From Fidelibacterota bacterium (lineage in GTDB: Bacteria; Pseudomonadota; Alphaproteobacteria; Rhodospirillales; Rhodospirillaceae): a DNA stretch of 38,803 bases. The position numbers and the translations under genes are program-made. The first letter of the stretch is position 1. Every line of letters begins with the position of its first letter. Location: positions 1 to 38,803 of the forward strand of contig CANJPG010000028.1 in the NCBI GenBank assembly GCA_947476065.1, given 5' to 3'. The notes under the pieces are model-generated. The model did not search any database, was not told the origin of the DNA, and saw nothing but the letters and a program-made list of their open reading frames with translations. Shown piece by piece: positions 1 to 12,709 of the stretch.

Positions 1-431
1 AGGACTTCGGCCTCGGGCAAGTTGGGTGTGATCAGCGCGGCACCTCTAACCAGATGCGTGATCAAGGCCGCCGCCGCGTCCTCGGCCAACAGCGCATGAC
101 CGCCCTTGGCGCGCATCACCGGATCGACCACGCGTGGGATGTTATAGAGCTTCAGCGCCGCGCCGACGGCTTCGATGATGGCAACGGATGCAAGCATGCC
201 GGTCTTGACGACATCGGCGCCGATGTCATCAAGCACAGCGGTTATCTGGCAGCTGACAACATCAGTGGGGATTTCGTGATAGCCGCGCACGCCTTCGGTG
301 TTCTGCACGGTAACGGCGGTGACCGCGGTCATGGCGTAGCCGCCAAGGGCGGTCACAGTTTTGATGTCGGCCTGAATACCCGCGCCGCCGCCGGAGTCGG
401 AGCCTGCAATGATGAGAACGCGGCCGATCAT
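1..431 (-). CDS. thiD: Hydroxymethylpyrimidine/phosphomethylpyrimidine kinase, C-terminus beyond window
   Basis: Translation from the ATG at 431 begins MIGRVLIIAGSDSGGGAGIQ, the N-terminal substrate-binding signature of ThiD kinases, followed by AMTAVTAVTVQNT and a GADVVKTGML segment typical of the ribokinase-like fold. The family phosphorylates HMP and then HMP-phosphate in thiamine pyrophosphate synthesis in the cytoplasm. About 143 residues are visible; the gene runs off the left edge, so the catalytic C-terminal half is not seen. It starts 16 nt after the glmM stop and is probably cotranscribed with it. The other visible thiamine gene, thiE, lies far away at 26921, so thiamine genes are not clustered here. 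Confidence 0.93.
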   Translation of the reverse strand, partial: MIGRVLIIAGSDSGGGAGIQADIKTVTALGGYAMTAVTAVTVQNTEGVRGYHEIPTDVVSCQITAVLDDIGADVVKTGMLASVAIIEAVGAALKLYNIPRVVDPVMRAKGGHALLAEDAAAALITHLVRGAALITPNLPEAEV

Positions 432-447
432 TTTGAACAGTCGGGCA

Positions 448-1809
<1,362 letters not shown>

Positions 1810-1878
1810 CAGGTCTCCAGGGAGTTAGCGTAAGAGTAGTTGTGAGCTTTCAGACATATTGAATCAAGGGCCGGCCAT

Positions 1879-2967
1879 TTAGTTCCCAACATTCAAGCGG
1901 ATAGCGACCTTTAACGCCTGCCGTGTGGCGGCGACGTCGTGCACCCGGATAATCTGCGCCCCCTGCCCGGCTGCATGCAAAGCCGCAGCTAGGGAGCCTG
2001 GCAGGCGGTCGGCGGCGGGCTCGCCGGCACTCATCCGGCCAATGAAGGCCTTGCGCGAGGCGCCCAGGACCAAGGGACATCCCAAACCGTGGAACATGGC
2101 GAGGTGGTCCATGATCTCGGCGTTGTGAACGTCGGTTTTGCCGAAGCCAATCCCAGGATCAAGGGCGATACGGTCCTTGGCAATGCCGGCCGCACGACAA
2201 GCTTGGATGCGCACCGCGAGAAAATCGCAAATCTCACCGGGGGCCCAGGCATAGGTGGGGTTGTCCTGCATGGTGCCGGGCTCGCCCTGCATGTGCATCA
2301 GGATGACCGGCGCGCCGGCCTGGGCGACGGCGTCGAGCGCGCGCGGATCGTTCGCGAGCGCCGTGATGTCGTTGACGATGGCGGCCCCGGCTTTGAGCGC
2401 GGCGGTCATGACGCCGGCATGGCGCGTGTCGATGGAGATCTTGATGCCGCGCGCGGCGAGCGCCGTCACGACCGGCACGACCCGGGCGATTTCGTCGGCT
2501 TCGCTGACGGTCGCGGCGCGCGGACGGGTGGACTCTCCGCCCACATCGATAATGGCGGCGCCCTCCTCCGCCAAGGCAATCCCATGGGCGATGGCGGTTT
2601 CGGTGTCGCTGTAGCGCCCGCCGTCGGAGAAACTGTCGGGCGTGACATTCAGAACGCCCATGAGGTTTGGCTGGCCGAGATCAAGACCGGCGAAGGCTGG
2701 GCGTTTCGCCGCCAGCGCGGCCATTTGGGCCGCAATGGAGGTCCGGATCGGCGCCGGGATAGCGTGCGCGTCCTTCTCATAGGCCGCACGCACGATGGCG
2801 CCCAAGCGCGTGAACGCGCCGTTCTCCCGCGTGCGGACGTCCATGGCGCCATAGGCCATGGCCCCGCCCAGCAGCGGCCAAGCCCAATTGGCGGCGATGG
2901 CTTCGCGCGCCGCAGCACCGGTCAGGATGGCGCGCGGGGTGATGTAGGTCTGCAAGTCAGCCGGCAA
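1879..2967 (-). CDS. folP: Dihydropteroate synthase with about 100-residue N-terminal extension
   Basis: DHPS condenses dihydropterin pyrophosphate with p-aminobenzoate in folate synthesis. The core starts near residue 100 with LMGVLNVTPDSFSDGG, followed by IIDVGGESTRPRA, ISIDTRHAGV, VNDITAL and a C-terminal LGASRKAFIGR loop, all classic DHPS elements. The roughly 100 residues before the core match no domain I can name; such extensions occur in other alphaproteobacterial DHPS proteins. The start is a TTG at 2967 with AGGAAA placed about six bases upstream. This ribosome binding site directly follows the T-tract of the ftsH terminator, so translation starts about 20 nt after the hairpin. Confident on function, moderately on start. 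Confidence 0.94.
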   Translation of the reverse strand: MPADLQTYITPRAILTGAAAREAIAANWAWPLLGGAMAYGAMDVRTRENGAFTRLGAIVRAAYEKDAHAIPAPIRTSIAAQMAALAAKRPAFAGLDLGQPNLMGVLNVTPDSFSDGGRYSDTETAIAHGIALAEEGAAIIDVGGESTRPRAATVSEADEIARVVPVVTALAARGIKISIDTRHAGVMTAALKAGAAIVNDITALANDPRALDAVAQAGAPVILMHMQGEPGTMQDNPTYAWAPGEICDFLAVRIQACRAAGIAKDRIALDPGIGFGKTDVHNAEIMDHLAMFHGLGCPLVLGASRKAFIGRMSAGEPAADRLPGSLAAALHAAGQGAQIIRVHDVAATRQALKVAIRLNVGN

Positions 2968-2975
2968 AGCGATTT

Positions 2976-3008
2976 CCTAAAACAAAGACCCCGCCTTGCG
3001 GGCGGGGC
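2976..3008 (-). terminator. Intrinsic terminator after ftsH
   Basis: Read on the minus strand, a perfect 7-bp stem CCCCGCC/GGCGGGG (3001-3007 with 2989-2995) with a 5-nt loop is followed by TCTTTGTTTT. A second small GC hairpin (3018-3031) sits just upstream. The T-tract runs straight into the folP ribosome binding site, so it may work as a partial terminator that lowers folP expression relative to ftsH. Confidence 0.75.
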
Positions 3009-3049
3009 CTGAGTTTAGCCCCTCTCGGGGCCGGATCATATTTGTAACC

Positions 3050-4975
<1,926 letters not shown>

Positions 4976-5029
4976 ATCGATCCCCTAATCACGGGTTGGA
5001 TTGCAATGCGTTGTTGCGAACGCCTGTTA

Positions 5030-5060
5030 CTTAAATAGTGCGCCAAAGGGCGGTTGCAAG
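5030..5060 (-). promoter_or_regulatory. Candidate RpoH (sigma-32) promoter for ftsH
   Basis: On the minus strand the sequence has CTTG (5057-5060), a 17-nt spacer and ACTATTTAAG (5030-5039). This fits the alphaproteobacterial RpoH pattern CTTG-N17/18-CYTATNTNNG with one mismatch. ftsH is a known heat-shock gene in proteobacteria, and the site would give a leader of about 50 nt. The match is by eye and no expression data are available. Confidence 0.5.
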
Positions 5061-5101
5061 CAAAGCGTTTATAGACTTCGATAAAATCACAAATTCGAGT
5101 G

Positions 5102-6436
5102 TCACAATTTGGCATCAGCGCCCGCTAGCAGGCTGGAAACCATTGTGAGACCAAGGCTCAAGCCCTGGAGCGCCGCAACGTCAGCGCGCATATATCCGGT
5201 ATGGGGGACCGCCGCGAGCCCGGCCTCATCGAACAGCGCGGGCACCGTGCCGCGCAATGACAGGGGAATTTCAACAAGTGCGGCGCGCTCTGATTCGGTC
5301 GTAAGGCGCTGCCCGTCGAAGGCCGCGACCGTGAAGCGCCGCGGCTGATTCGCACACAGCGACAGCCTGAAGCGGCTATCCCATATAACGGCGGACGCGT
5401 TTGACAGAGTTCTATCCTCACCGACCTGTGCCGGCTCGCGAGTGATGACGATGTCGCCGCCTTCACGTCTCACTACGGAGCCGTGCAGTGTCGCATCGCG
5501 CCATGGCCCAACGGTGAGCCGCGCATAAAGTCGCGCGAGGGTTTCAAAACGCGGCGTGAATTCCTGGCCGCTCACGGCTGTCAGCACGCGGGCGACGGCG
5601 CGCAGGCCGATTTCCTCCGGGGCTGCGAGCACCGCCGCCACGGGCAGACGCGCGACGCCAAACGTGTCGATGGAGCCCTGCGCCAGCAGGCCAGCGACGG
5701 CGTAGTCGAGCGCTGCGCGAGCGCGCTGCAGGTGGCCGACGGTAGCCAACAGGCGGTCGCGCGTTAAGCCTTCCCGTTCAAGCACTTGGCGGGCCTCGCG
5801 GAAACGGACCCGGCCCGAGGCGGGGTTGGCGTTGGAAGGGTCCTCGATCCAGGCTTGACCCATGTCACGGCAAAACGCCGTCAGCTGCTCTTTCGCAAAG
5901 GTCAGCAGCGGACGGGCGATGACGATGCCATCGCGGACACTGGCCGGCGCCATGGCCGCCAGGCCATCGACACCGCTGCCGCGCGCCAGGCGCAGCAAAA
6001 ACGTCTCGACCTGATCATCGGCATGATGGGCGACGAACAGATGCGTGCAGCCGTTGGTGGCGCACCAGTCGGTCATCAGGCGGTAGCGGGCCTCGCGGGC
6101 GGCACTTTGCGCGCTGCGGGCGAGGCCGCGGAGCGCACGGCCCTCTTCCCAGTAGAGGGTGGCGTGCGGAATCTCGAGAGCTGCCAGCCAAGTGCCGACT
6201 TGCGCCGCTTCATCGGTGGCGGCATCCCGCAGGCCGTGATCGACCGTGAGCGCCTGCACGGTAATTTTGTGGATTGGCGCCCATGCAGCCAGCAAACGGA
6301 CCAGGGCCAGGCTATCTGCCCCGCCTGAGACCGCAACGGCGATCTGAGCACCGGGCAGTAGGCGAAAGCCCGCCATGGCAGCGGCGAAGTCCACCGGCGT
6401 CAGCGACTTGGTCGCGGCGGATTTGGCTCCTGCCAC
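5102..6436 (-). CDS. tilS: tRNA(Ile)-lysidine synthase
   Basis: TilS adds lysine to C34 of the AUA-reading tRNA(Ile), using ATP. The PP-loop SGGADS is at residues 37-42, followed by the family's LTVDHGLR and THLFVAHHADDQVETFLLRL segments and an RPLL motif. Length (444) is normal for two-domain TilS. The start is GTG at 6436 with GCAGG just upstream; the gene begins 15 nt after cpoB. Placement between cpoB and ftsH is a conserved proteobacterial arrangement. A 126-nt gap separates it from ftsH, which appears to have its own promoter. Confidence 0.95.
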   Translation of the reverse strand: MAGAKSAATKSLTPVDFAAAMAGFRLLPGAQIAVAVSGGADSLALVRLLAAWAPIHKITVQALTVDHGLRDAATDEAAQVGTWLAALEIPHATLYWEEGRALRGLARSAQSAAREARYRLMTDWCATNGCTHLFVAHHADDQVETFLLRLARGSGVDGLAAMAPASVRDGIVIARPLLTFAKEQLTAFCRDMGQAWIEDPSNANPASGRVRFREARQVLEREGLTRDRLLATVGHLQRARAALDYAVAGLLAQGSIDTFGVARLPVAAVLAAPEEIGLRAVARVLTAVSGQEFTPRFETLARLYARLTVGPWRDATLHGSVVRREGGDIVITREPAQVGEDRTLSNASAVIWDSRFRLSLCANQPRRFTVAAFDGQRLTTESERAALVEIPLSLRGTVPALFDEAGLAAVPHTGYMRADVAALQGLSLGLTMVSSLLAGADAKL

Positions 6437-6451
6437 GTTACCTGCTGCCCA

Positions 6452-7690
6452 TCAGGCCTTGCACTTCAGGCGCGTGCGTTCGGTCTTGGCCGACTTCAGC
6501 AGGGCATCACCCGCATCGGGATAGTCTTTGGCCAGACGGCCCAGGGCGGTGCAGGCGCCGTCGTTCTGGTTAAGCTTGGACAACGACATGCCGAGCTTCA
6601 GCAGGTTGTCGGGGCCTTTGTTGGTCTTGGGATACTTCTGGTAGCCGGCCATAAACTCGACAGCCGCCTGCTGGAAATTCCCGCGCACATAGTAGGTCTC
6701 GCCCAGCCAGTATTGAGCATTGCCGGCGAGCGGATCCTTCGGGTGTTTCTTCAGGAAGTCACGCAGTGTCGCTTCGGCCTGGGGATAGTCCTGGCGCTTC
6801 AGGAACTCGAAGGCGAAGTCATACTGCTGTTTCGGCGTGCCGTCGGGCAGAGAGATGGCCGCCGCTGGAACTGAAGCCACCTGCCCCGTCGTTACAGGAC
6901 CGGGGCCGGGAGCGGCTCGGGGCGCGGACTGCTGTGCACTTGGCATCGGGGCCTGCGGCGGAGGAACTTGCGGCGCATTGGGATCTGCGCGCAGAGGACG
7001 ACCCTGAGCATCCGTGCGGATGACAAAGCCACCGCTGCTGTTGACGTCGCCGGGGCTGGAAACCGCTGCGGCGGCCTCCTGGATTTGCTGGGGCGGCGGC
7101 GCCGGACGTGTGGACGGCTGCTGCATCACCGGCGCGGACATGGGCGCGCCCGGCGCGAAGGCCGAGGCGGGCGCTGGCGGCGCGGCACCTTCGGCCTGCG
7201 GCAGAGCAGAGGCAATGCTGGGCGTGCTGGAGGAGCTGGATGAGGTCGGCGGCGGCATCGGCACGAACTGGCTTTGCTGCGCCGGCGCCGGCAATACGCC
7301 CAAGGACTGCTCGATGCGGGCCAGACGCAGACTCAGGTCGTCCTGCATCACCTGCACTTGCTTGGCGGTGCGTTCGGCGGTGAACTTGGTTTCTTCGATC
7401 TGGCCGGTGAGCAGTTCAACCGTGCGCTCAAGGGCCAGAATACGCACTGTGATGTCGGTGTCCTGCTGCGCGGCCTGGGCATCGGCGGCGGCGGCTTCCG
7501 CCGTGTTCGGGCGTCCGCCGGGAACCTGGCGCTGCAGGCGGGCGATATCCTGCTCAAGCTTGCCGATGCGCCCGGCCATGTCGCGGTCCTGCGCGAGGGC
7601 GGCGCCACTCGCCAGCACCAGCGTGATGCCGGCTGCAGCGAGCAACTTGGAAATGGAGGTCTTGGTGACGGGGTTTAAGAGCGCATACAT
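6452..7690 (-). CDS. cpoB: Tol-Pal system protein CpoB (YbgF)
   Basis: CpoB is a periplasmic partner of TolA and of peptidoglycan synthase PBP1B, coordinating outer-membrane constriction with wall synthesis. A signal peptide is followed by a likely cleavage site ALA|QD near residue 33. Next come a coiled coil (about 36-135) with heptad-like leucine spacing, a long Pro/Ala/Gln/Ser-rich linker (about 140-275), and C-terminal TPR-type repeats with QYDFAFEFLKRQDYPQAE and AQYWLGETYYVRG. At 412 residues it is longer than Escherichia coli CpoB because of the linker. It lies 294 nt after pal, beyond a terminator-like hairpin, so it may have its own promoter. Confidence 0.92.
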   Translation of the reverse strand: MYALLNPVTKTSISKLLAAAGITLVLASGAALAQDRDMAGRIGKLEQDIARLQRQVPGGRPNTAEAAAADAQAAQQDTDITVRILALERTVELLTGQIEETKFTAERTAKQVQVMQDDLSLRLARIEQSLGVLPAPAQQSQFVPMPPPTSSSSSSTPSIASALPQAEGAAPPAPASAFAPGAPMSAPVMQQPSTRPAPPPQQIQEAAAAVSSPGDVNSSGGFVIRTDAQGRPLRADPNAPQVPPPQAPMPSAQQSAPRAAPGPGPVTTGQVASVPAAAISLPDGTPKQQYDFAFEFLKRQDYPQAEATLRDFLKKHPKDPLAGNAQYWLGETYYVRGNFQQAAVEFMAGYQKYPKTNKGPDNLLKLGMSLSKLNQNDGACTALGRLAKDYPDAGDALLKSAKTERTRLKCKA

Positions 7691-7984
7691 CGCTGTCTTG
7701 TCCCTAAAGCTTGATCCGATGGTAACATTACGTCGGCAGGATCATGCGGAAATAAAATGATAAGTGCCCGCCATGGTTGAAGCTATAACGCCTGCCGGTG
7801 AGGTTTAGTCTCGCGATTTAGTCTCAATGCCCGGACCTTGGACTTACCTAAAGTGGTCCCCGATCCTGGCAAGAATAAGGCCGGGCAAGAATAAGGCGCA
7901 TGCAACTGCCGGCCTAAGCCCCACAGTCGCCATGCGCCTTAAAAGCAATACGGCTCTGGTTTCCCAGAGCCGTATGAAGAAGTC
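7691..7984. other. Intergenic region between pal and cpoB
   Basis: No convincing gene is seen in these 294 nt; the only open frame of any length overlaps pal in the opposite direction. It holds the pal terminator (7941-7975), a second inverted repeat AAGGCGCATG/CATGCGCCTT (7893-7902 with 7931-7940), and an 11-nt direct repeat AAGAATAAGGC (7871-7881 and 7888-7898). A promoter for cpoB is likely here but I could not place it. Confidence 0.6.
7941..7975 (-). terminator. Intrinsic terminator after pal
   Basis: A perfect 12-bp stem ATACGGCTCTGG/CCAGAGCCGTAT (7948-7959 with 7964-7975) with a 4-nt loop lies 9 nt after the pal stop. On the minus strand it is followed by TGCTTTTAAGG. The short T-run makes it a fair rather than perfect intrinsic terminator. 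Confidence 0.7.
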
Positions 7985-8485
7985 TTACTGGGCCACCGAG
8001 GCGCCGCGACGGTTGCGCGCATAGCACGCTTCGTCGGACGACACGCAAGCCGGACGCTCTTTGCCGTAAGAGATCGTCTTGATGCGGTTGGCGGCGACGC
8101 CTTCAGCGATCAGGAACTGGCGGACCGAGTTCGCACGACGATCGCCGAGGCCCAAGTTGTACTCGCGCGTGCCGCGCTCGTCGCAATGGCCTTCAACCGT
8201 CAGGGTGCGCGCGGCGTACTGCTTCAACCAGGTGGCCTGGCCCTTCAGCTTCGACTGCGCGGCGGCGTCGAGGTCGTACTTGTCGTAAGCGAAGTTCACG
8301 ACGTTGCCGACGACGGTGTTGAAGTATTCGATGGAGTCCGGCGCCGGACCAGACGGCGGCGGCGCGGACGGCGTCGGCGCCGGAGCGGCGGCGGTGGCCT
8401 GCTGAGTCTGCACGGGCTTTTTGGCGCAGCCAGAAAGCATGATGGCTACAGAGATGGCGACCACGCCCACAAATCCGAGTTTCAT
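7985..8485 (-). CDS. pal: Peptidoglycan-associated lipoprotein Pal
   Basis: Pal anchors the outer membrane to peptidoglycan and is the outer-membrane end of the Tol-Pal system. From the ATG at 8485, preceded by TTAGGGGAATAAGA, the 166-residue protein has a lipoprotein signal ending LSGC (lipidated Cys20), a short Ala/Pro-rich linker, and an OmpA-like domain with YDLDAAAQSKL, VEGHCDERGT and the peptidoglycan-binding signature REYNLGLGDRRANSV. An upstream in-frame extension to 8542 is rejected because it would bury the lipoprotein signal. tolB lies 210 nt upstream and is followed by its own terminator candidate. Confidence 0.96.
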   Translation of the reverse strand: MKLGFVGVVAISVAIMLSGCAKKPVQTQQATAAAPAPTPSAPPPSGPAPDSIEYFNTVVGNVVNFAYDKYDLDAAAQSKLKGQATWLKQYAARTLTVEGHCDERGTREYNLGLGDRRANSVRQFLIAEGVAANRIKTISYGKERPACVSSDEACYARNRRGASVAQ

Positions 8486-8663
8486 TCTTATTCCCCTAAG
8501 GTTTAGTGACTTAACAAACGAGCACTGAGCTGCGACCCACACTGGGCTCAGCGCAATTGCCCCTCTTTTACCAGTTAAACGACAGGAATCAATAGCCTAC
8601 CGCAGCGCACCCGGCGCATCCGGCGCAAAAAGAGGCGTTTTGCGTCATTTTGGCCGAAGTGTT

Positions 8664-8693
8664 ACAAAAAAACTGTAAGCAGGCCTTTCGGCC
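8664..8693 (-). terminator. Possible intrinsic terminator after tolB
   Basis: On the minus strand GGCC-GAAA-GGCC (8682-8693) starts right after the tolB stop and is followed by TGCTTACAG and a run of seven T residues. The 4-bp stem with a stable GNRA loop is short, so termination may be partial, allowing read-through into pal 210 nt downstream. Confidence 0.45.
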
Positions 8694-8695
8694 AA

Positions 8696-10078
8696 TTATG
8701 GCGAAAGCGGCGACCAAGCCGGGTCTGACGCATCCTGCGGGGTGACCATTTCCCTTTGATTATAACCACTTAGGTCAATGGAGAAGAGTCGGGTGCGTCC
8801 GCCGTTGGGCGATTGGGCGAAATACATCAAAACGCGGCCGTTGGGCGACCATGTGGGAGCCTCGACCAGGAAGCCCTGGGCCAAAAGCCGCTCGCCCGAG
8901 CCATCGGGCTTCATCACCCCGATATAGAAATTTCCGTCGGAGGTGGCGTAGCGTGTGAAGGCGATAAGGTCGCCGCGCGGCGACCACACCGGCGTTCCGT
9001 AGCGTCCTTTGCCTGTGCCGAAACTGATGCGCTGCGGATTGGAGCCATCGGCATTCATCACGTAGATTTGCTGGCTGCCCCCGCGGTCGGAGGCAAAGGT
9101 CAGCTGATCGCCCTTGGGCGAATAGCACGGCGAAGTATCGATCGCGGGATTGTCGGTCAGGCGCACCATTTTGCGCGAGCGCAAATCCATCGTGTAGATG
9201 TCGGAATTGCCGTTGAGCGCTGCGGAGAACGTGACACCGTTGCCGTCGGGCGAGAAACGCGGCGCGTAAGTCATGCCGGGAAAATCGCCGAGCACTTCTT
9301 GCCGTCCAGTGTCGATGTTGAACATGTACACGCGCGGCACGTTGCGGAAATACGAGAGATAAGTGATCTCGGGCCCCGTCGGCGAAAAGCGCGGTGTCAG
9401 CACCAGCGCCGAGCCGTCGGTGAGATAGCGGTGATTGGCGCCGTCTTGATCCATGATCGCGAGACGTTTCACGCGATTAATGGCCGGGCCGCTTTCGGCG
9501 ATGTAGACGATGCGTGTATCGAAATATCCGCTCTCGCCGGTGATGGTGGAATAAATCAGATCGGCGATCATGTGCGCGACACGGCGCCAGTTGGCGGCGT
9601 CGGTGCCGTAGCCCTTGCCTTCCATCTGCTGGCCGCCGAACACATCCCACAAACGGAACGCGATGCGAATCTGGCCGCTGGGCTGCATATCGACCGAACC
9701 CTGCACCAGGGCTTGGGCGGCCAAAGTGCGCCAGTCGGCAAAGCGCGGCTGCACGTCGAGAGACGATAATTCCTGCAAGAAGGCTTTCTGATCGAGCGGA
9801 CGGAACAGGCCCGAGCGCTCAAGATCTTTGGCGATGACTTCCGATACGTCCTTGCCCATCTGCTTGAGTTCATCGGTGTTCCCGGGGAACACCGGTATTG
9901 CGATGGGCATGGGCTCCACGCGCCCGCGGGTGATGTCGATCTTGGCCTGGGCGAGAACCTGGGGCGCGTACATCATGGCCGGCAGTGCTGCCGCCAGGGG
10001 CAAGGACTTCAACAGCTGTCGCCGCGCCAATCTAATCGCGCCCAGTTGCATCTCGTTCTTCTTCATCTCGAAATCCAT
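8696..10078 (-). CDS. tolB: Tol-Pal system beta-propeller protein TolB
   Basis: TolB is the periplasmic beta-propeller that binds Pal and is released by TolA. After the signal region the N-terminal domain shows [14 protein letters not shown]; the C-terminal half has propeller repeats such as [40 protein letters not shown] and [14 protein letters not shown]. Length (460) is normal. The signal region is odd: [16 protein letters not shown] with cleavage near VLA|QA resembles a twin-arginine (RRxLLK) signal rather than a plain Sec one. The start may be the ATG at 10078 or the one at 10066; neither changes the mature protein. It follows tolA by 123 nt. Confidence 0.96.
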   Translation of the reverse strand: MDFEMKKNEMQLGAIRLARRQLLKSLPLAAALPAMMYAPQVLAQAKIDITRGRVEPMPIAIPVFPGNTDELKQMGKDVSEVIAKDLERSGLFRPLDQKAFLQELSSLDVQPRFADWRTLAAQALVQGSVDMQPSGQIRIAFRLWDVFGGQQMEGKGYGTDAANWRRVAHMIADLIYSTITGESGYFDTRIVYIAESGPAINRVKRLAIMDQDGANHRYLTDGSALVLTPRFSPTGPEITYLSYFRNVPRVYMFNIDTGRQEVLGDFPGMTYAPRFSPDGNGVTFSAALNGNSDIYTMDLRSRKMVRLTDNPAIDTSPCYSPKGDQLTFASDRGGSQQIYVMNADGSNPQRISFGTGKGRYGTPVWSPRGDLIAFTRYATSDGNFYIGVMKPDGSGERLLAQGFLVEAPTWSPNGRVLMYFAQSPNGGRTRLFSIDLSGYNQREMVTPQDASDPAWSPLSP

Positions 10079-10201
10079 TTCCGGAAAATATTCGCCTGAG
10101 TGTCTGCTTTGCCAGCATCTCCGGCAATTGTGGCGATGGCGTGTCGTCGTTGCAAGCAGGCGCTGTAAAAGGCACCGGCTTACCTTAACGGCGCAAAATG
10201 C

Positions 10202-11023
10202 CTAGTTGATCCGTCCCTGCGGCGAGAAGTTCATGTCGATTTCCTTAAAGAGACTGTAGTTCTCCTGGGAAATCGGAATGTTGCCGCAGGATAGCACCGC
10301 CGTACGGGCGGAATTGGCAAAAGTCCTGAAAGCTGAGTCGGCGAAATAGCGCGACATATCGACGATATCGGCGCGGGCCACGGAGCCGTCCGGGTTAATA
10401 AACACTTTGATGACCGCCGAAAGGTTCTCGACGCCCTCTTTGCCGGGATCGATGCGCCAGCAGCCTTCGATATGGCGCCGGATGGCATCGAGCTCGGTCA
10501 TGGACGCGCGGTCGGAAATATTGGGCGCCACGTTATTGGATGGCGGCGCCTTGGAATCAGGAGCCTTCTGCTGCGGCTTGGGCGCGTTCTTGGACATATC
10601 CTTCAGCAGCTTCTGCAGCATGGCCACGTCATCCTGCTTGGTTTTGGCAGGGGCGGGCTTGGGCGGCGGCGGCTTCGGTTTAGGCTCCGGCTCTTTTTTT
10701 GGCTCAGGCTTGATCTCTTGGGGCTTCGGCGGCGGCGGCATGTTGTCGGCCGGCGGGGCTTCGGCTGCGGGCTTGGGCGGCTCGGGCACAACCGGTGCCG
10801 GTTCCGGCGCCGGCGTGGGTTTGGGCGCGGCGGAGGTGATGTCTTCGATCGGCACAAGGTCGACGATCAACGGCTGGTCGATGGGTAATTCCCGCTTCAT
10901 GAACGGCATGCCGATCATGCCCAGCACGATGATGCCCACGTGCAACGCCACCGACAGGGCATAACCTTGATTGGTAAAGCCCTTGGTCTCGAAGCTGAGT
11001 GTCAGTGTATCACGCGGTGGCAT
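10202..11023 (-). CDS. tolA: TolA-type energy-transducing envelope protein
   Basis: Found where tolA sits in the tol cluster, between tolR and tolB. It has one membrane segment (about 21-41, YALSVALHVGIIVLGMIGMP), a long Pro/Lys/Glu/Ala-rich periplasmic stretch (about 55-165), and a C-terminal TonB/TolA-like domain (about 175-273) containing CWRIDPG and VFINPDGSVARADIV. TolA links the TolQR motor in the inner membrane to TolB-Pal. The central region is shorter and more proline-rich than the alpha-helical domain of Escherichia coli TolA, as is common in alphaproteobacteria. It starts 24 nt after tolR. Confidence 0.9.
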   Translation of the reverse strand: MPPRDTLTLSFETKGFTNQGYALSVALHVGIIVLGMIGMPFMKRELPIDQPLIVDLVPIEDITSAAPKPTPAPEPAPVVPEPPKPAAEAPPADNMPPPPKPQEIKPEPKKEPEPKPKPPPPKPAPAKTKQDDVAMLQKLLKDMSKNAPKPQQKAPDSKAPPSNNVAPNISDRASMTELDAIRRHIEGCWRIDPGKEGVENLSAVIKVFINPDGSVARADIVDMSRYFADSAFRTFANSARTAVLSCGNIPISQENYSLFKEIDMNFSPQGRIN

Positions 11024-11047
11024 AGCTGGGCTCGAACCTCAACTTTA

Positions 11048-11517
<470 letters not shown>

Positions 11518-11518
<1 letters not shown>

Positions 11519-12240
11519 TATTTGACGTCCAGCTGGCGCGAAAGAATGGCGCCAAATTCGCCGGCGAAGTTTTCAAGGCGCAGGGCATAGCGCGCGAGGT
11601 CGCTGGAGATCTTATTGTAGAACACCACCGCCGGAATGGCCGCGATCAATCCCAAGGCCGTGGCGAACAGCGCTTCGGCGATACCCGGCGCGACGGTGGC
11701 AAGGCTAGTATCGGCGGCGGCGCCAATAGAGGTGAAGGTGTTCATGATGCCCCACACCGTGCCGAGGAGCCCGAGGAACGGCGAGACCGAGCCCGTTGAA
11801 GCCAGGAAGATCATGCGCCGGTTCAAGTGATCCATCTCGCGCTCAAGGCTGATCTTCATGACGCGGTCCATGCGCTCGGCGACGGCGGCCGTGCCGGCGG
11901 CCGGCGCGACGCCACCCTTACCTGACGAGCGGCGCCATTCTTTCATGGCGGCGACGAAGATCGAAGACATGGGGTCCTTGGGACGCTGGCCGACGCGCTC
12001 GAACAGGTCTTCGAGAGAACTGCCCGACCAGAAGCGCTCTTCAAACTGCTCGGCCTGTTTGGACAAGGAGCGCAAGCGGAAAATCTTGTCGAAGATGATG
12101 CCCCAGCTCCACAACGAGGCAAACACCAGTGCGGCCATGACCGCCTTAACGACGGGATCGGCTTGTAGAATGAGGTTCCCGACCGAGAGGTGGATCACCC
12201 CCGGCGCCGCCATAGCCGCTGCCGCAACCGTATTTTCCAT
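11518..12240 (-). CDS. tolQ: Tol-Pal motor protein TolQ
   Basis: TolQ is the MotA/ExbB-type channel subunit of the Tol motor. The 240-residue protein has three membrane helices: about 30-50, a second containing [15 protein letters not shown] and a third containing [18 protein letters not shown]; these are the channel-lining signatures of the family. A cytoplasmic loop follows helix one. It starts 10 nt after the ybgC stop and ends overlapping the tolR start by one base. Confidence 0.96.
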
Positions 12241-12250
12241 GTCCTAAACC

Positions 12251-12709
12251 CTACTCCGTTTTCGCATTCACATAATCCGCGAGCGCATCACGCAGCGTCG
12301 CGGGTAATCGCATTGGTTTGCCGTCGCTGCCGGTACATGCCACATGGGCGGTAAAGCGCGCCAGTTCTTCCGCATCGCTGCGGCGGATTATTTGACTCAT
12401 GCGCACCGAGGCCGCGCCGAGTTCCGTTAACGAGGTCTCCACCGTCAGGGCATCATCGAGGCGTGCGGGGCGGCGGTATTTCACTTCACCTTCACGCATC
12501 ACGAACTGCATGCCGGTCTGATCGCGCAGCTTTTGTTGCTCAACGCCCAGGGTGCGCAGCATCTCGGTGCGCCCGCGCTCGGCGTACTTGAGATAATTGG
12601 CGTAATAGACAATCCCGGCAGCGTCGGTGTCTTCGTAATAGACCCTGACGGGCAGCACATGAATGCGTCCACGCATCAGGCCAGAGGTTGGGGTCAACGG
12701 CGTGTTCAT
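12251..12709 (-). CDS. ybgC: Tol-associated acyl-CoA thioesterase YbgC
   Basis: The hot-dog fold acyl-CoA thioesterase YbgC is a constant companion of the tol genes. [20 protein letters not shown] (about residues 21-40) is the family signature and includes the catalytic aspartate in [18 protein letters not shown] follows. Length (152) is about normal, with some 15 extra N-terminal residues. The ATG overlaps the ruvB stop as ATGA, tying the ruv and tol genes into one translation-coupled run. Confidence 0.95.
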   Translation of the reverse strand: MNTPLTPTSGLMRGRIHVLPVRVYYEDTDAAGIVYYANYLKYAERGRTEMLRTLGVEQQKLRDQTGMQFVMREGEVKYRRPARLDDALTVETSLTELGAASVRMSQIIRRSDAEELARFTAHVACTGSDGKPMRLPATLRDALADYVNAKTE

